Below are positions 42,107 through 50,353 of a stretch of DNA of 64,000 bases, piece after piece. The stretch lies in NCBI GenBank assembly GCA_036494465.1, contig DASXOJ010000112.1, positions 1 to 64,000 on the forward strand, read 5' to 3'. The position numbers and the translations under genes were made by a program. The notes below the pieces were generated by a model. That model was given only the letters and a program-made list of their open reading frames with translations. It searched no databases and was not told where the DNA came from. Numbering within the stretch: the stretch's first letter is position 1; every line of letters starts with the position of its first letter. Source of the stretch: CAJCJE01 sp036494465 (lineage in GTDB: Bacteria; Actinomycetota; Actinomycetes; Mycobacteriales; Pseudonocardiaceae).

Positions 42107-42190
42107 CCGAGGTATGAAGTCCGACCTCACGGGAAACCGGGACCCGGAACACCTGGTCGATTCACCCTCGAACGAGGAAGGCTGCGTGCC

Positions 42191-42760
42191 ATGAGCGACG
42201 AGCCATCAGCGGAACGCGGCGAGACCGTCACCTATCTCGACGCCGCCGATCCGGAAAACGCCGAATTCCGCCAGGCCCTCGTGGTCGGAGACGGTATGGC
42301 TGATCCGGAGACGGAGACGGACACGGTCTGGGTGCCGGTCGCCAGCCCGGACCGCGAACTGACCCTGATCGATCCGGCGTTGATCGTGCCGGGCGTGGAG
42401 GTGCCACCGGATACCGAACCGTTGGCCGGTGACCAGCCACTGGGCGCGCTGCACGTCTTCGGTGCCGCGCTGGCCACGTTGGCCTGCGGTATGTCCGCGT
42501 TGGACGAGCGCGCGCCGATGGCCTTACCGGCCGCCCGGGCTCTGCTGACGCGTTTCGTCGATGCGATCACGCGCGTCGACGACGCGCTGCGCGCCCTGGT
42601 CGCAGTCGACCCGCGCGGTGGACTGGCCACTGTGCTCAGTTGCCTCAGTTCGGCGGCGGACGAGTTCGAGCGGGGCAGTGTGGAGTACGGCAGGGCGGGC
42701 ATCCTGCTCGCCAATCGGACGATGGTCGAGCTGCTTCCGCCCGAGCAGGAAGAACTCTGA
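42191..42760 (+). CDS. Conserved protein of unknown function (intact copy)
   Basis: 189 residues, soluble and acidic. ETVTYLDAADPENAEFRQAL, DTVWVPVASPDRELTLIDPA and a helical C-terminal half (AARALLTRFVDAITRVDDAL, SAADEFERGSVEYGRAGILL). GAGGAAGG lies 8 nt before the ATG. A frameshifted relative lies at 5753. The helical part could be a sensor or partner-binding domain, but no family is recognised. Confidence 0.75.
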   Translation: MSDEPSAERGETVTYLDAADPENAEFRQALVVGDGMADPETETDTVWVPVASPDRELTLIDPALIVPGVEVPPDTEPLAGDQPLGALHVFGAALATLACGMSALDERAPMALPAARALLTRFVDAITRVDDALRALVAVDPRGGLATVLSCLSSAADEFERGSVEYGRAGILLANRTMVELLPPEQEEL

Positions 42761-42763
42761 GTC

Positions 42764-42860
42764 ACGCGGCGATCTACCTCAACGACCACCTGCTCGGCGC
42801 GACCGGGGAGTGAAGCGCACGCGGCGGCTGGCCAACGCCACGCTGGCACCGCCCAGGCTG
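42764..42860 (+). pseudogene. Start fragment of a small helical-protein gene
   Basis: HAAIYLNDHLLGATGE then a stop, and in the next frame KRTRRLANATLAPPRLARWR. It looks like the N-terminus of a small actinobacterial protein whose members begin with YLNDHLAG, broken by a frameshift. Short and tentative. Confidence 0.35.
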
Positions 42861-42872
42861 GCGAGGTGGCGT

Positions 42873-43145
42873 TCATTCCGCCAGTGCCGACTCGGTGGTC
42901 GGATGGATCGACAGTTCGTCGATCGGTCCGGTCAGTCCAGCTGCTCGCAGCACGACCTGGTCCGTGGCGGCCACACTCCGGTCGACAGTCGCGATGCTGC
43001 GATGAGCCAGCTCCAGTACCGCGATGCCGGGCGAGGAGGAGAAGAACCTGGCCCGGGTCAGGTCGATCTCACCGGCCACGGTCATCACATCGGCATCCGG
43101 TAGCCGCCCGATGACCACCCTCGCGTCGTCGTCTGCGTTGCTCAC
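42873..43145 (-). pseudogene. Degenerate STAS-domain protein with internal deletion
   Basis: 90 residues. DADVMTVAGEIDLTRARFF resembles the start of a STAS antagonist and VVLRAAGLTGPIDELSIHPT its end, but the central DLS...SSGL region carrying the phospho-serine is missing or rearranged (SSSPGIAVLELAHRS). Compared with the intact STAS protein at 14579 about 25 residues are lost. The frame is open, so a small protein could still be made. Confidence 0.5.
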
Positions 43146-43250
43146 CGTCGAACCTTTCTGCTCACTGGCCGAATTCGCTTACTCACTTCCGCACCGGATC
43201 AAATCGCTGCCAATGAGTCGCAGCAGCTCCCATGGTCCACATCGGACTTG

Positions 43251-43276
43251 GGATGGCGGGCGGCCCGACGGGGCAT
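43251..43276 (+). promoter_or_regulatory. Sigma-B/F-like leaderless promoter of the CorA gene
   Basis: GGAT, 16 nt, GGGCAT, then 9 nt to the ATG at 43286. The -35 is weak, but the -10 and spacing match the other N9 sites and decide the start. Confidence 0.45.
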
Positions 43277-43285
43277 ACGAACGGT

Positions 43286-44326
43286 ATGGGTCTGGACTCG
43301 GCACCGTCGCCCACGCTGGCTCCGCACACCGACACCGACCAGCCACGTCGGGCGCTCGCCAACATCCGCGCGTATGTCGGCCACCGCATGGTGGCCAGCG
43401 ACTTTCCGCTCGACGATGTCCCGGCACACCTCCGGGAGCCCGACAGCGCGGTCTGGATCGACCTGTGTGGTCCGAGCCCGGCCCAGCTGGCCGAGCTCGC
43501 CGCCCGGCTCGGGTTGCACGAACTGGCCGTGGAAGACGCACTGCAACAACGACAACGCCCCAAGGTCGACCGGTACGCCACGCACGAGTTCGCAAACGTC
43601 TACGCGGCTTGGCTCGACCCGAGGACCTGTCGACTGCGCACCAGCGAACTCGCCGCGTTCGTCACCAAGAACGTGCTGGTCACGGTCCGCAAGGACGACC
43701 GGTTCGACATCGACCAGGTCGTGCGCCGCTGGGACGCCCAGGAGGACCTGCCAGGAAACCAGGTCGCCGTGCTGCTGCACGGCCTGCTCGATTTCGTGGT
43801 GGACGGCCACTACCAGGTCGTGCAGGACCTCGACGAACGGATCGAGAGCCTTGAGGACGCCGTTTTCGATGAACGCGGACCGCAGGAGGACGTGCAACGG
43901 TTGAGCTTCCAGCTGCGCAAGAGTCTGGTGAACCTGCGCAGGATCAGCGCACCCATGCGCGAGGTGCTCGGCGCGCTGATGCACCGCGATCGGCGGATCG
44001 CCGAGAGCCAACTGCTGCCCTACTTCGAGGACATCAACGATCACGTGCTGCGGGCTACTGAATGGGCCGACTCGTTGCGGGATCTCGTCACCACGATCCT
44101 GGACACCCGCCTTGCCGTGCAGAGCAACAGGCTCAACATCATCTCCAAGAAGGTGACCAGCTGGGCCGCGATCATCGCCGTGCCAACGGCGATCACCGGC
44201 TTCTACGGCCAGAACGTTCCCTATCCGGGGTTCTCCGCCGCGAGCGGGGTGATCGTGTCCAGTGCGCTGATCGTGCTCGCATCGCTGGTGCTCTACGTCA
44301 TCTTCCGCCGCAAGGACTGGCTGTGA
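43286..44326 (+). CDS. CorA-family divalent metal transporter
   Basis: 346 residues. A large cytosolic N-terminal domain (IRAYVGHRMVASDFPLDDVP, VWIDLCGPSPAQLAELAARL) and two C-terminal membrane helices. The pore motif is YGQN in ITGFYGQNVPYPGF, where classical CorA has GMN; the variant is known in some relatives and may alter selectivity. I chose the ATG at 43286 (MGLDSAPSPT) because a GGGCAT -10 ends 9 nt upstream; the longer frame to 43232 would run through the promoter. Confidence 0.85.
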   Translation: MGLDSAPSPTLAPHTDTDQPRRALANIRAYVGHRMVASDFPLDDVPAHLREPDSAVWIDLCGPSPAQLAELAARLGLHELAVEDALQQRQRPKVDRYATHEFANVYAAWLDPRTCRLRTSELAAFVTKNVLVTVRKDDRFDIDQVVRRWDAQEDLPGNQVAVLLHGLLDFVVDGHYQVVQDLDERIESLEDAVFDERGPQEDVQRLSFQLRKSLVNLRRISAPMREVLGALMHRDRRIAESQLLPYFEDINDHVLRATEWADSLRDLVTTILDTRLAVQSNRLNIISKKVTSWAAIIAVPTAITGFYGQNVPYPGFSAASGVIVSSALIVLASLVLYVIFRRKDWL

Positions 44327-44447
44327 GGTGCCGTGTACGGGTATGGCCACGGGGGCCGTCGGGTAGCCAAGGATTCTAGGCCGCGATCCGCGCGACCCGT
44401 GCCGTCAGTGAACCTGGCGCGCGCCGATTTCACAGCCGGAGCCGTGA

Positions 44448-44675
44448 TGCCGTCCGATCCGAACGAGAAAAGCTTCCTGACCACTGCGCGGTGTGTGCGC
44501 CTTCCGGACACCGATCATTCGTTGAAGGCAGGCGAGCGCGGGCCGACGCTTCTCGAGGATTTCCACCTGCGCGAAAAGATCACCCACTTCGACCACGAAC
44601 GCATCCTGGAGCGGGTCGTGTACGCGAGCGGTGCCACTGCACACGGCGTGTTCACCTCCTACGGGACCGCGCTGC
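44448..44675 (+). pseudogene. Catalase N-terminal relic (HPII/KatE type)
   Basis: NEKSFLTTARCVRLPDTDHS, LKAGERGPTLLEDFHLREKI, THFDHERILERVVYASGATA, HGVF is the N-terminal arm and threading loop of large-subunit catalase. It keeps the active-site His region only in part and ends after SYG, before the haem pocket. A possible GGGTAT element lies at 44339-44344. Confidence 0.75.
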
Positions 44676-44745
44676 GTGCCGTTAGCCTGCATCGTTGGGA
44701 CCGCGCCGAACTGGTGATGAGTTGCTCGGTCCCCTCGGCCCGCTC

Positions 44746-45222
44746 ATGATCAGTGTGAGCCGTGACGTGGCGGTCGGCCCTGAGGACGTGTTCGCCATCC
44801 TGGCCGACGGCTGGTCGTATGCGGGCTGGGTCGTCGGCAATTCGCACGTTCGCGACGTCGACCTCGGCTGGCCACAGGTCGGCACCCGGATCCACCACAG
44901 TGCCGGATTGTGGCCGGTGCAGTTCCAGGACACTACGAAAGTGGTGTCGGTCGAGCCCAACCGCTTCCTGGAACTGGACGCCCGGCTGTGGCTGTTCGGT
45001 GCCGCGACCATCCGGTTCACGCTGCGCCCCGGTCGCACCGGATCCGGCACCGAGGTGGTGATGGAAGAACAGGCTGTGCGCGGGCCGGGAAGTCTGATCC
45101 CGGCCTCGGTCCAGGCAGCCGTGCTGCGGCCGCGCAACGCCGAGTCCCTCGTCCGCCTCGCCGACCTCGCGATCGGCAGGCGCGCCCATCTGTCCCACAA
45201 TGACGAGAGGACGAACCGGTGA
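44746..45222 (+). CDS. SRPBCC-fold (polyketide cyclase/dehydrase-like) protein
   Basis: 158 residues. VAVGPEDVFAILADGWSYAG, FQDTTKVVSVEPNRFLELDA and VVMEEQAVRGPGSLIPASVQ fit the START/SRPBCC ligand-binding fold. It overlaps the FAD oxidoreductase start by 4 bp, suggesting a functional pair that handles a hydrophobic substrate. The ATG at 44746 was chosen as the first family-like position. Confidence 0.8.
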   Translation: MISVSRDVAVGPEDVFAILADGWSYAGWVVGNSHVRDVDLGWPQVGTRIHHSAGLWPVQFQDTTKVVSVEPNRFLELDARLWLFGAATIRFTLRPGRTGSGTEVVMEEQAVRGPGSLIPASVQAAVLRPRNAESLVRLADLAIGRRAHLSHNDERTNR

Positions 45223-46817
45223 CCTCGTGCGAGCGGACCGTCGACGCCGTCGTCATCGGTGCTGGCCCGAACGGGCTGGTAGCCGCGAACCTGCTCGCGG
45301 ACGCCGGCTGGGACGTGGTGGTGCTGGAAGCGGCGGCCGAGCCCGGCGGCGCGGTGCGCACCGCGGAACTGGTCGAACCCGGCTTCCACAGCGACCTGTT
45401 CAGTTCGTTCTATCCCCTGGGTTTCGCATCGCCGATCCTGCGCGGGTTGAACCTGGAGGACCACGGCCTGCGCTGGGTCCACGCGCCCGCCGTGCTCGGT
45501 CACGTCCTGCCGGACGACCAGTGCGCGGTGCTCTCCCGCGACATTGAAGTCACCGCGGCGTCGCTGGCGTCCTTCGAACACGATGACGCGCAGACGTGGC
45601 GGGCCGAGTTCGAGGACTGGTCCGCCATCCGTGACCCACTGCTCGACGCGTTGTTCACGCCGTTCCCGCCCGTGCGCGCCGGTATCCGGCTGGCCAGGAA
45701 GCTGGGCGTCGCGGACGGGTTGCGGATGGCCAGGATGGTGACCATGCCGGCCCGCGCCCACGGGGAGGAGCGGTTCGCCGGTGCGGGCGCTCGACTGCTG
45801 GTGGCCGGTAACGCCATGCATTCCGTGCTCGGCCCGACCGAGGCAGGCAGCGCCGTCTTCGGCTGGCTGCTGTGCATGCTCGGCCAGGACGTCGGATTTC
45901 CGGTGCCGGAAGGGGGCGCGGGCGAGTTGACCGCGGCGCTGGTCCGCAGGCTCGTGGCCCGGGGCGGCCACATCGCGTGTGGACGCGAGGTGGCGAAGGT
46001 CGTCGTCGCGAACGGAACGGCCCTCGGCGTCGCCGACGCGGACGGTACGCTGACAAGGGCTCGACGGGCAGTGCTGGCGACCGTGCCGGCACCAACGCTG
46101 TACCGGGATCTGGTCGGCGTCGAGCAGTTGCCCGCCCGCCTGGTGGCGGATCTGCGCGGTTTTCACTGGGATGATGCCACCATCAAGGTCGACTGGGCGT
46201 TGTCCCAGCCGATCCCGTGGCGCAATCCGGCCGCGGGCTTGGCAGGCACCGTGCACCTGGATGCCGACCTGGACGGGCTGACCGAGTTCGGCTCGGCGCT
46301 TACCGCCGGGCGCGTCCCCGAACAGCCTTTCCTGCTGCTCGGCCAGATGACCACCACCGATCCGACCCGCTCGCCGCCGGGTACCGAGGCGGCCTGGGCC
46401 TACACGCACGTCCCCCGAGGACACCACTGGGGTCACGATGAGATGCGGCGCTACGCCGATCGGATCGAGCAGGTCGTCGAGCGGCACGCGCCCGGCTTCA
46501 CCGCCACCATCCGCGGCCGGTACGTCGCGGGCCCGGACAACCTGTACAGCCGCGACAACAATCTGGTCGACGGGGCCATCAACGGCGGGGTGTGCGCGAT
46601 CCACCAGCAGCTGGTGTTTCGTCCCGTGCCCGGGCTCGGCCGCGCCGACACCCCGATCGACCGGCTTTACCTCGCCGGTGCCTCCGCGCATCCCGGCGGC
46701 GCCGTGCACGGCGGACCGGGCGCCAATGCGGCCCGCGCCGCGTTGGCGAGGTCCGGTATCGGCGGTGCCCTCTACGGCCGGGCGATACAGGCCCTGCATG
46801 GCCTGCTCTATCCCTGA
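45219..46817 (+). CDS. FAD-dependent oxidoreductase, phytoene-desaturase-like
   Basis: 532 residues. The dinucleotide-binding motif VVIGAGPNGLVAANLLADAG, then EAAAEPGGAVRTAELVEPGF and the C-terminal FAD motif LYLAGASAHPGGAVHGGPGA are those of the phytoene desaturase-like NAD(P)/FAD family. No carotenoid genes are nearby, so a carotenoid role is doubtful; family members also oxidise lipids and quinones. GTG start overlaps the SRPBCC stop. Not membrane-spanning. Confidence 0.85.
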   Translation: MTSCERTVDAVVIGAGPNGLVAANLLADAGWDVVVLEAAAEPGGAVRTAELVEPGFHSDLFSSFYPLGFASPILRGLNLEDHGLRWVHAPAVLGHVLPDDQCAVLSRDIEVTAASLASFEHDDAQTWRAEFEDWSAIRDPLLDALFTPFPPVRAGIRLARKLGVADGLRMARMVTMPARAHGEERFAGAGARLLVAGNAMHSVLGPTEAGSAVFGWLLCMLGQDVGFPVPEGGAGELTAALVRRLVARGGHIACGREVAKVVVANGTALGVADADGTLTRARRAVLATVPAPTLYRDLVGVEQLPARLVADLRGFHWDDATIKVDWALSQPIPWRNPAAGLAGTVHLDADLDGLTEFGSALTAGRVPEQPFLLLGQMTTTDPTRSPPGTEAAWAYTHVPRGHHWGHDEMRRYADRIEQVVERHAPGFTATIRGRYVAGPDNLYSRDNNLVDGAINGGVCAIHQQLVFRPVPGLGRADTPIDRLYLAGASAHPGGAVHGGPGANAARAALARSGIGGALYGRAIQALHGLLYP

Positions 46818-46864
46818 CTCGGCGCCGACCAGCGCGCCGCGACGCCGTCCGCGCCGTTCCGCCG

Positions 46865-46889
46865 GTATATCGCCGCCGTCCACGGGTAG
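46865..46889 (+). promoter_or_regulatory. Sigma-B/F-like leaderless promoter of the ppx gene
   Basis: GTAT, 15 nt, GGGTAG, then 9 nt to the ATG at 46899. No ribosome site lies between. Confidence 0.5.
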
Positions 46890-46898
46890 TCGGGCGGT

Positions 46899-47906
46899 AT
46901 GCGTCTCGGCGTGCTGGACATCGGATCGAACTCCGCGCAACTGCTCGCGGTCGACACGAGACCGGGTGCGCCGCCGTTGCCCGCCCACGGCATCAAGGAA
47001 CCCACCCTGCTGGCCGAGCGGATCGAGCCGGACGGTTCGATCGCGCAGGAAGGCATCCAGCAGGTCGCCGAGTCGGTGGCGCGCGCCGTGCAGGCGGCCC
47101 AGCGTTTCGGAGTGGACCAGCTCTACCCGTTCGCCACCTCGGCCATCCGCGACGCCCCCAACCGCGAGGAGGTCGTCGAGCGCATCTGGCAGCTCTCCGG
47201 CGTGCGCCCGCAGTTCCTTTCCGGACAGCAGGAAGCGCGGTTGACCTATCTCGCCGTGCACCGCTGGTACGGGTGGTCGGCGGGCCGCATCCTCATGCTC
47301 GACATCGGCGGCGGCTCCATGGAGATCGTTCTCGGTCGCGACACCGAACCGGAACTCGCTGTGTCCCTGCCGTTGGGGGCGGGCCGGCTGACCCGCCAGT
47401 TCCTGCCAGACGATCCACCGGCACCCGAACAACTGAAGCGGCTGCGCCGACATGTGCGTGACACGCTCGGTGAGGTCGCCGACCGGCTGCATTGGGAGGG
47501 GGATGCGCGTCGCGTCGTCGCCACATCCAAGACGTTCAAGCAGCTGGCCCGGTTGGCAGGCGCCGCGCCGCAGCGCAAGGGACCGTTCTGCCGCCGCACG
47601 CTGGCCATCGACGACGTGCGCGACCGGATTCCCCGGCTGGCGGCGATGCCCGCCGCCAAGCGGGCGCGGCTGCGCGGGATATCCCAGCCACGGGCCCGGC
47701 AGATCCTGGCGGGCGCCGTCACCGCACACGCGACGATGGCGGCGCTGAACATCACCGAACTGGAAATCAGCCCGTGGGCGTTGCGGGAGGGCATCGTGCT
47801 GGAGCACCTGTCCGTGCTGGCGCCGATCGCCGAGCAGCGGCAACTGCCATTGCAGGCGCTCAGCCGGACGACCGGCGCGACAGTGATGGCGTTGCCGCAG
47901 CGGTGA
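46899..47906 (+). CDS. Exopolyphosphatase/pppGpp phosphatase (Ppx/GppA family)
   Basis: 335 residues. VLDIGSNSAQLLAVDTRPG, ATSAIRDAPNREEVVERIW, SGQQEARLTYLAVHR and LDIGGGSMEIVLGRD are the ASKHA-fold phosphate-binding motifs of Ppx/GppA. It should hydrolyse polyphosphate or pppGpp, linking it to phosphate balance and the stringent response. The leaderless sigma-B-like start, and similar control of the DUF47/PiT pair at 54.9 kb, suggest a phosphate branch of the stress regulon. Confidence 0.9.
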   Translation: MRLGVLDIGSNSAQLLAVDTRPGAPPLPAHGIKEPTLLAERIEPDGSIAQEGIQQVAESVARAVQAAQRFGVDQLYPFATSAIRDAPNREEVVERIWQLSGVRPQFLSGQQEARLTYLAVHRWYGWSAGRILMLDIGGGSMEIVLGRDTEPELAVSLPLGAGRLTRQFLPDDPPAPEQLKRLRRHVRDTLGEVADRLHWEGDARRVVATSKTFKQLARLAGAAPQRKGPFCRRTLAIDDVRDRIPRLAAMPAAKRARLRGISQPRARQILAGAVTAHATMAALNITELEISPWALREGIVLEHLSVLAPIAEQRQLPLQALSRTTGATVMALPQR

Positions 47907-48000
47907 AACCTACAACTTCCCGTCGTACGCGACCTTGGCGAGCTGTTGGAGCTGGTGCGCAGGAAAACAAGGCGATGCCCGCTGCGAGTCGAACCGTGAT

Positions 48001-48262
48001 GGGTCGACCGCCAAGTCCGATTTGGACAGCTTCGTGGACTACGCGCGACGGATGGATTTCCGCGACAAGGACGACCAGCCGCTGCCGCCCTGGCACGACG
48101 CTGAGTCGGCGTTTCAGGCGTGGCAGGCGTGCAGTGCGGGCCGACCGTGCGACTACACCGGACTGAGCTACGCGAAGTTGCGCGGCGGCAGCAGAATCCG
48201 GTGGCACTGTACCGAGGATCGTCCCGAGGGCACCGAACATCGTCACTGGCATCGAGACCATC
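48001..48262 (+). pseudogene. Internal fragment of a molybdopterin oxidoreductase
   Basis: KSDLDSFVDYARRMDFRDKD, PLPPWHDAESAFQAWQACS, AGRPCDYTGLSYAKLRGGS, RIRWHCTEDRPEGTEH match a mid-protein segment of nitrate reductase/formate dehydrogenase-type molybdoenzymes. No start, iron-sulfur site or ends are present; flanking codons are unrelated. Confidence 0.6.
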
Positions 48263-48424
48263 GCACCGCTGTTCCCCTGCTCAACGGCGACCTCTGCTAC
48301 CCGAACCTGGACGTAGTCCGGGTGAGATCGGCCAGGCAGGCCGGCCTTCGGCGCGCAGCGGGCACTCGCGACGCCCGTCGCGTACACATCGGACAGTGGG
48401 TTGGCTGCCGCGATCCGGCCCCGG

Positions 48425-48946
48425 AAACGCCGCGTCGTGGTCTGCGGTGAACTCGACCGGTACACCGCACCCCGGCTGCGCGAGGCGCTGACCGCGACCT
48501 GGTCGACCGAAGGCCCGAAGGCGCCGTCGCGGACCTGCCGGCCGCATGGTTAGCCGGTCTTTCCACCGGCATCCGACCGTATGGGTTTCAACCCGCCCGG
48601 TTGACGATCGCCTGCTGTGCCGAGGAGCCGGGGCGGGTGCTGGTGGCTGTGGGACGTACTGAAGGTGATCCTGGCGCGCGGCCTGGCCGAGTCGCTGCGG
48701 CCCGAGGCAACGGTGGTGGACCTGTCTGAACTGAGGCTCCTGTCCACAGTCAGGCTGTCCGTCCGCTACCAGACACACCGGCACGCTGCCGGGGCGGGCG
48801 TGCGTCTGCGGATCATGACCGGTATCGACGGCCGCCGGTCGCCCGCCGCGCGAATACTGCGCATCACCGGACTCCACTCGGTCCTTGACGTCTACCCGTC
48901 CGTAGCGGCGGCCACCACGTGCCTGCCCACCGTCGGCGACCTCTGA
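48425..48946 (+). pseudogene. STAS-domain gene remnants
   Basis: Two broken STAS pieces in line. The first (48425-48510) reads RVVVCGELDRYTAPRLREAL. The second begins about 48600 with LTIACCAEEPGRVLVAV, shifts frame near 48650, and continues KVILARGLAESLRPEATVVD, LSELRLLSTVRLSV, SPAARILRITGLHSVLDVYP. The second is near full length but frameshifted. Both resemble anti-sigma factor antagonists. Confidence 0.6.
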
Positions 48947-49101
48947 CGCGCTGGTGACGTTTGTGCCGCAGGGGCCACTCGTCCTGTCCCCGGCCGCTGT
49001 CAGGAGAACTGGCGGTGTTGCCCGGATGCTGGCGCTCGCCGGATAAACCGCGATCGCGGGGGATTGCTGTGGGGCTGGAATATTCGAGGAACGCAGTGGA
49101 C

Positions 49102-49245
49102 ATGGCCGCGGCTCGGGAAATCATGACCGAGGATGTGCGGTGCGGCGATTCAGCCGAGACGGTGCTGATCGCCGCGCGCAAGATGACCGAGTTCGGCGTT
49201 GGTGCGTTGCCGATCAGTGGGCAGGACAACAGGAGCGGCGAATTC
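49102..49245 (+). pseudogene. Truncated CBS-domain gene
   Basis: MAAAREIMTEDVRCGDSAET, VLIAARKMTEFGVGALPISG, QDN match the first 45 residues of the intact CBS protein at 1433 (MTTAREIMTADVRCVDSAET). The frame then runs into unrelated sequence. Confidence 0.85.
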
Positions 49246-49429
49246 TCCGACGACGCGGTGTCCACGGCCACTTCCGTTACCAGCCGAATGTATATCCAAT
49301 GTGAACTTGCCATGCGGGTCGAATTCTGCACGGAGGCATCCTGTCCTTCGAATCTGACGTATATCACGAACAGTGCCCGGGCATCCATCCGGCACAGACG
49401 GGCATCTCGAAGTCGACGTAGGAGCTTTC

Positions 49430-50143
49430 ATGGCCGTTACCGCGGATCAATTCGCGGCTCACCCGACGTGGCCGGGCTCGTTCCCGTTGCCGAGCGGGGT
49501 GCTGCGACTGCCCGGCGTCTATCGTCCGCAGGCGGATACCGCGCTGCTCGCCGAAGTTATCGCGACGACAACGCCTTCGGGGCCGGAACGGATACTCGAT
49601 GCGTTCGCGGGCACGGGCGTACTCGCCACTCTTGCCGCGCAACGGCCGGGAGCCGAGGTCACCGCACTCGACGTGTCCCGCCGCGCGGCGGTGACGACCT
49701 GGTGGAACGGGCGTCGGCGCGGGCTGTCGATTCAGGTTCGGCGCGCTTCTTTGCTGGAGTTGGACGCAACCGAGGCCTTCGACCTGGTACTGGCCAATCC
49801 GCCGTACGTGCCCTGCGCGCGTGGGTCGGCCGCGACCGGAAGGCGCCGGGCTTGGGATGCCGGGCCGGACGGCAGGTCGGCGCTCGACCCGCTGTGCGCG
49901 AACGCGCCGCGCCTGCTGGCTTCCCAGGGGCGGCTGCTGATCGTCCAGTCCGCTGTGTCTGGTGTAGACGCGTCACTGGCTCGACTGCGTGCGGGTGGCC
50001 TGGTTGCCAGGGTGGTGGCACGACGCACCATCACCTTTGGCCCAGTGATGCGCTCCCGAGTCGATTTCCTCGAAGAAGCCGGGCTGATCGCCAGGGGCTG
50101 CCGCGAGGAGGAGTTGGTGGTGATTCGTGCCGACCGTACCTGA
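49430..50143 (+). CDS. HemK-like class I methyltransferase
   Basis: 237 residues. GVYRPQADTALLAEVIA, the SAM site LDAFAGTGVLATLAAQRPGA and the catalytic LVLANPPYVPCARG (NPPY) mark the HemK/PrmC family, which methylates a glutamine in release factors or acts on other substrates. A short form without a separate N-terminal helical domain. Start ATG at 49430 with GTAGGAG upstream. Its stop overlaps the CDGSH gene start; the diiron gene at 50354 converges on the pair. Confidence 0.85.
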   Translation: MAVTADQFAAHPTWPGSFPLPSGVLRLPGVYRPQADTALLAEVIATTTPSGPERILDAFAGTGVLATLAAQRPGAEVTALDVSRRAAVTTWWNGRRRGLSIQVRRASLLELDATEAFDLVLANPPYVPCARGSAATGRRRAWDAGPDGRSALDPLCANAPRLLASQGRLLIVQSAVSGVDASLARLRAGGLVARVVARRTITFGPVMRSRVDFLEEAGLIARGCREEELVVIRADRT

Positions 50144-50342
50144 CGCGCCGGGCGCGGCCCGGCGCCGCGTCATCGTCGAAACCGGCGGCCCGATCGTGGT
50201 GGAGGGTCCGGTGGAACTCGTGCTACCGGAGGGCACCACGGTGTGTTCCGATCGGTTCATGGTCGCGGTGTGCGCGTGTCGGCGCAGCAAGCGGTTTCCG
50301 TTCTGCGATACCAGTCACCGCAAGAAGATCCGAACGGACTGA
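50127..50342 (+). CDS. CDGSH iron-sulfur domain protein
   Basis: 71 residues from a GTG that overlaps the methyltransferase end. The cluster motif CACRRSKRFPFCDTSH has the C-x-C-x2-S-x3-P-x-C-D-x-S/T-H pattern that binds a [2Fe-2S] cluster by three Cys and one His. CDGSH proteins act in electron transfer or cluster delivery. Its position between a HemK-like methyltransferase and a haem-oxygenase-fold diiron protein suggests it donates electrons to the latter. Confidence 0.9.
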   Translation: MPTVPDAPGAARRRVIVETGGPIVVEGPVELVLPEGTTVCSDRFMVAVCACRRSKRFPFCDTSHRKKIRTD

Positions 50343-50353
50343 CGCGTGCCGGG

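Noticed and set aside
44682..47843. A 1053-codon open frame on the minus strand.
   Set aside because: It is the antisense shadow of the SRPBCC, FAD oxidoreductase and Ppx genes, which have clear motifs; its own translation is low-complexity His/Gln/Arg/Gly-rich with no domain.
47906..48000. A frame reading GELLELVRRKTRRCPLRV before the molybdoenzyme relic.
   Set aside because: Short, no family match, no ribosome site; treated as relic-flanking noise.
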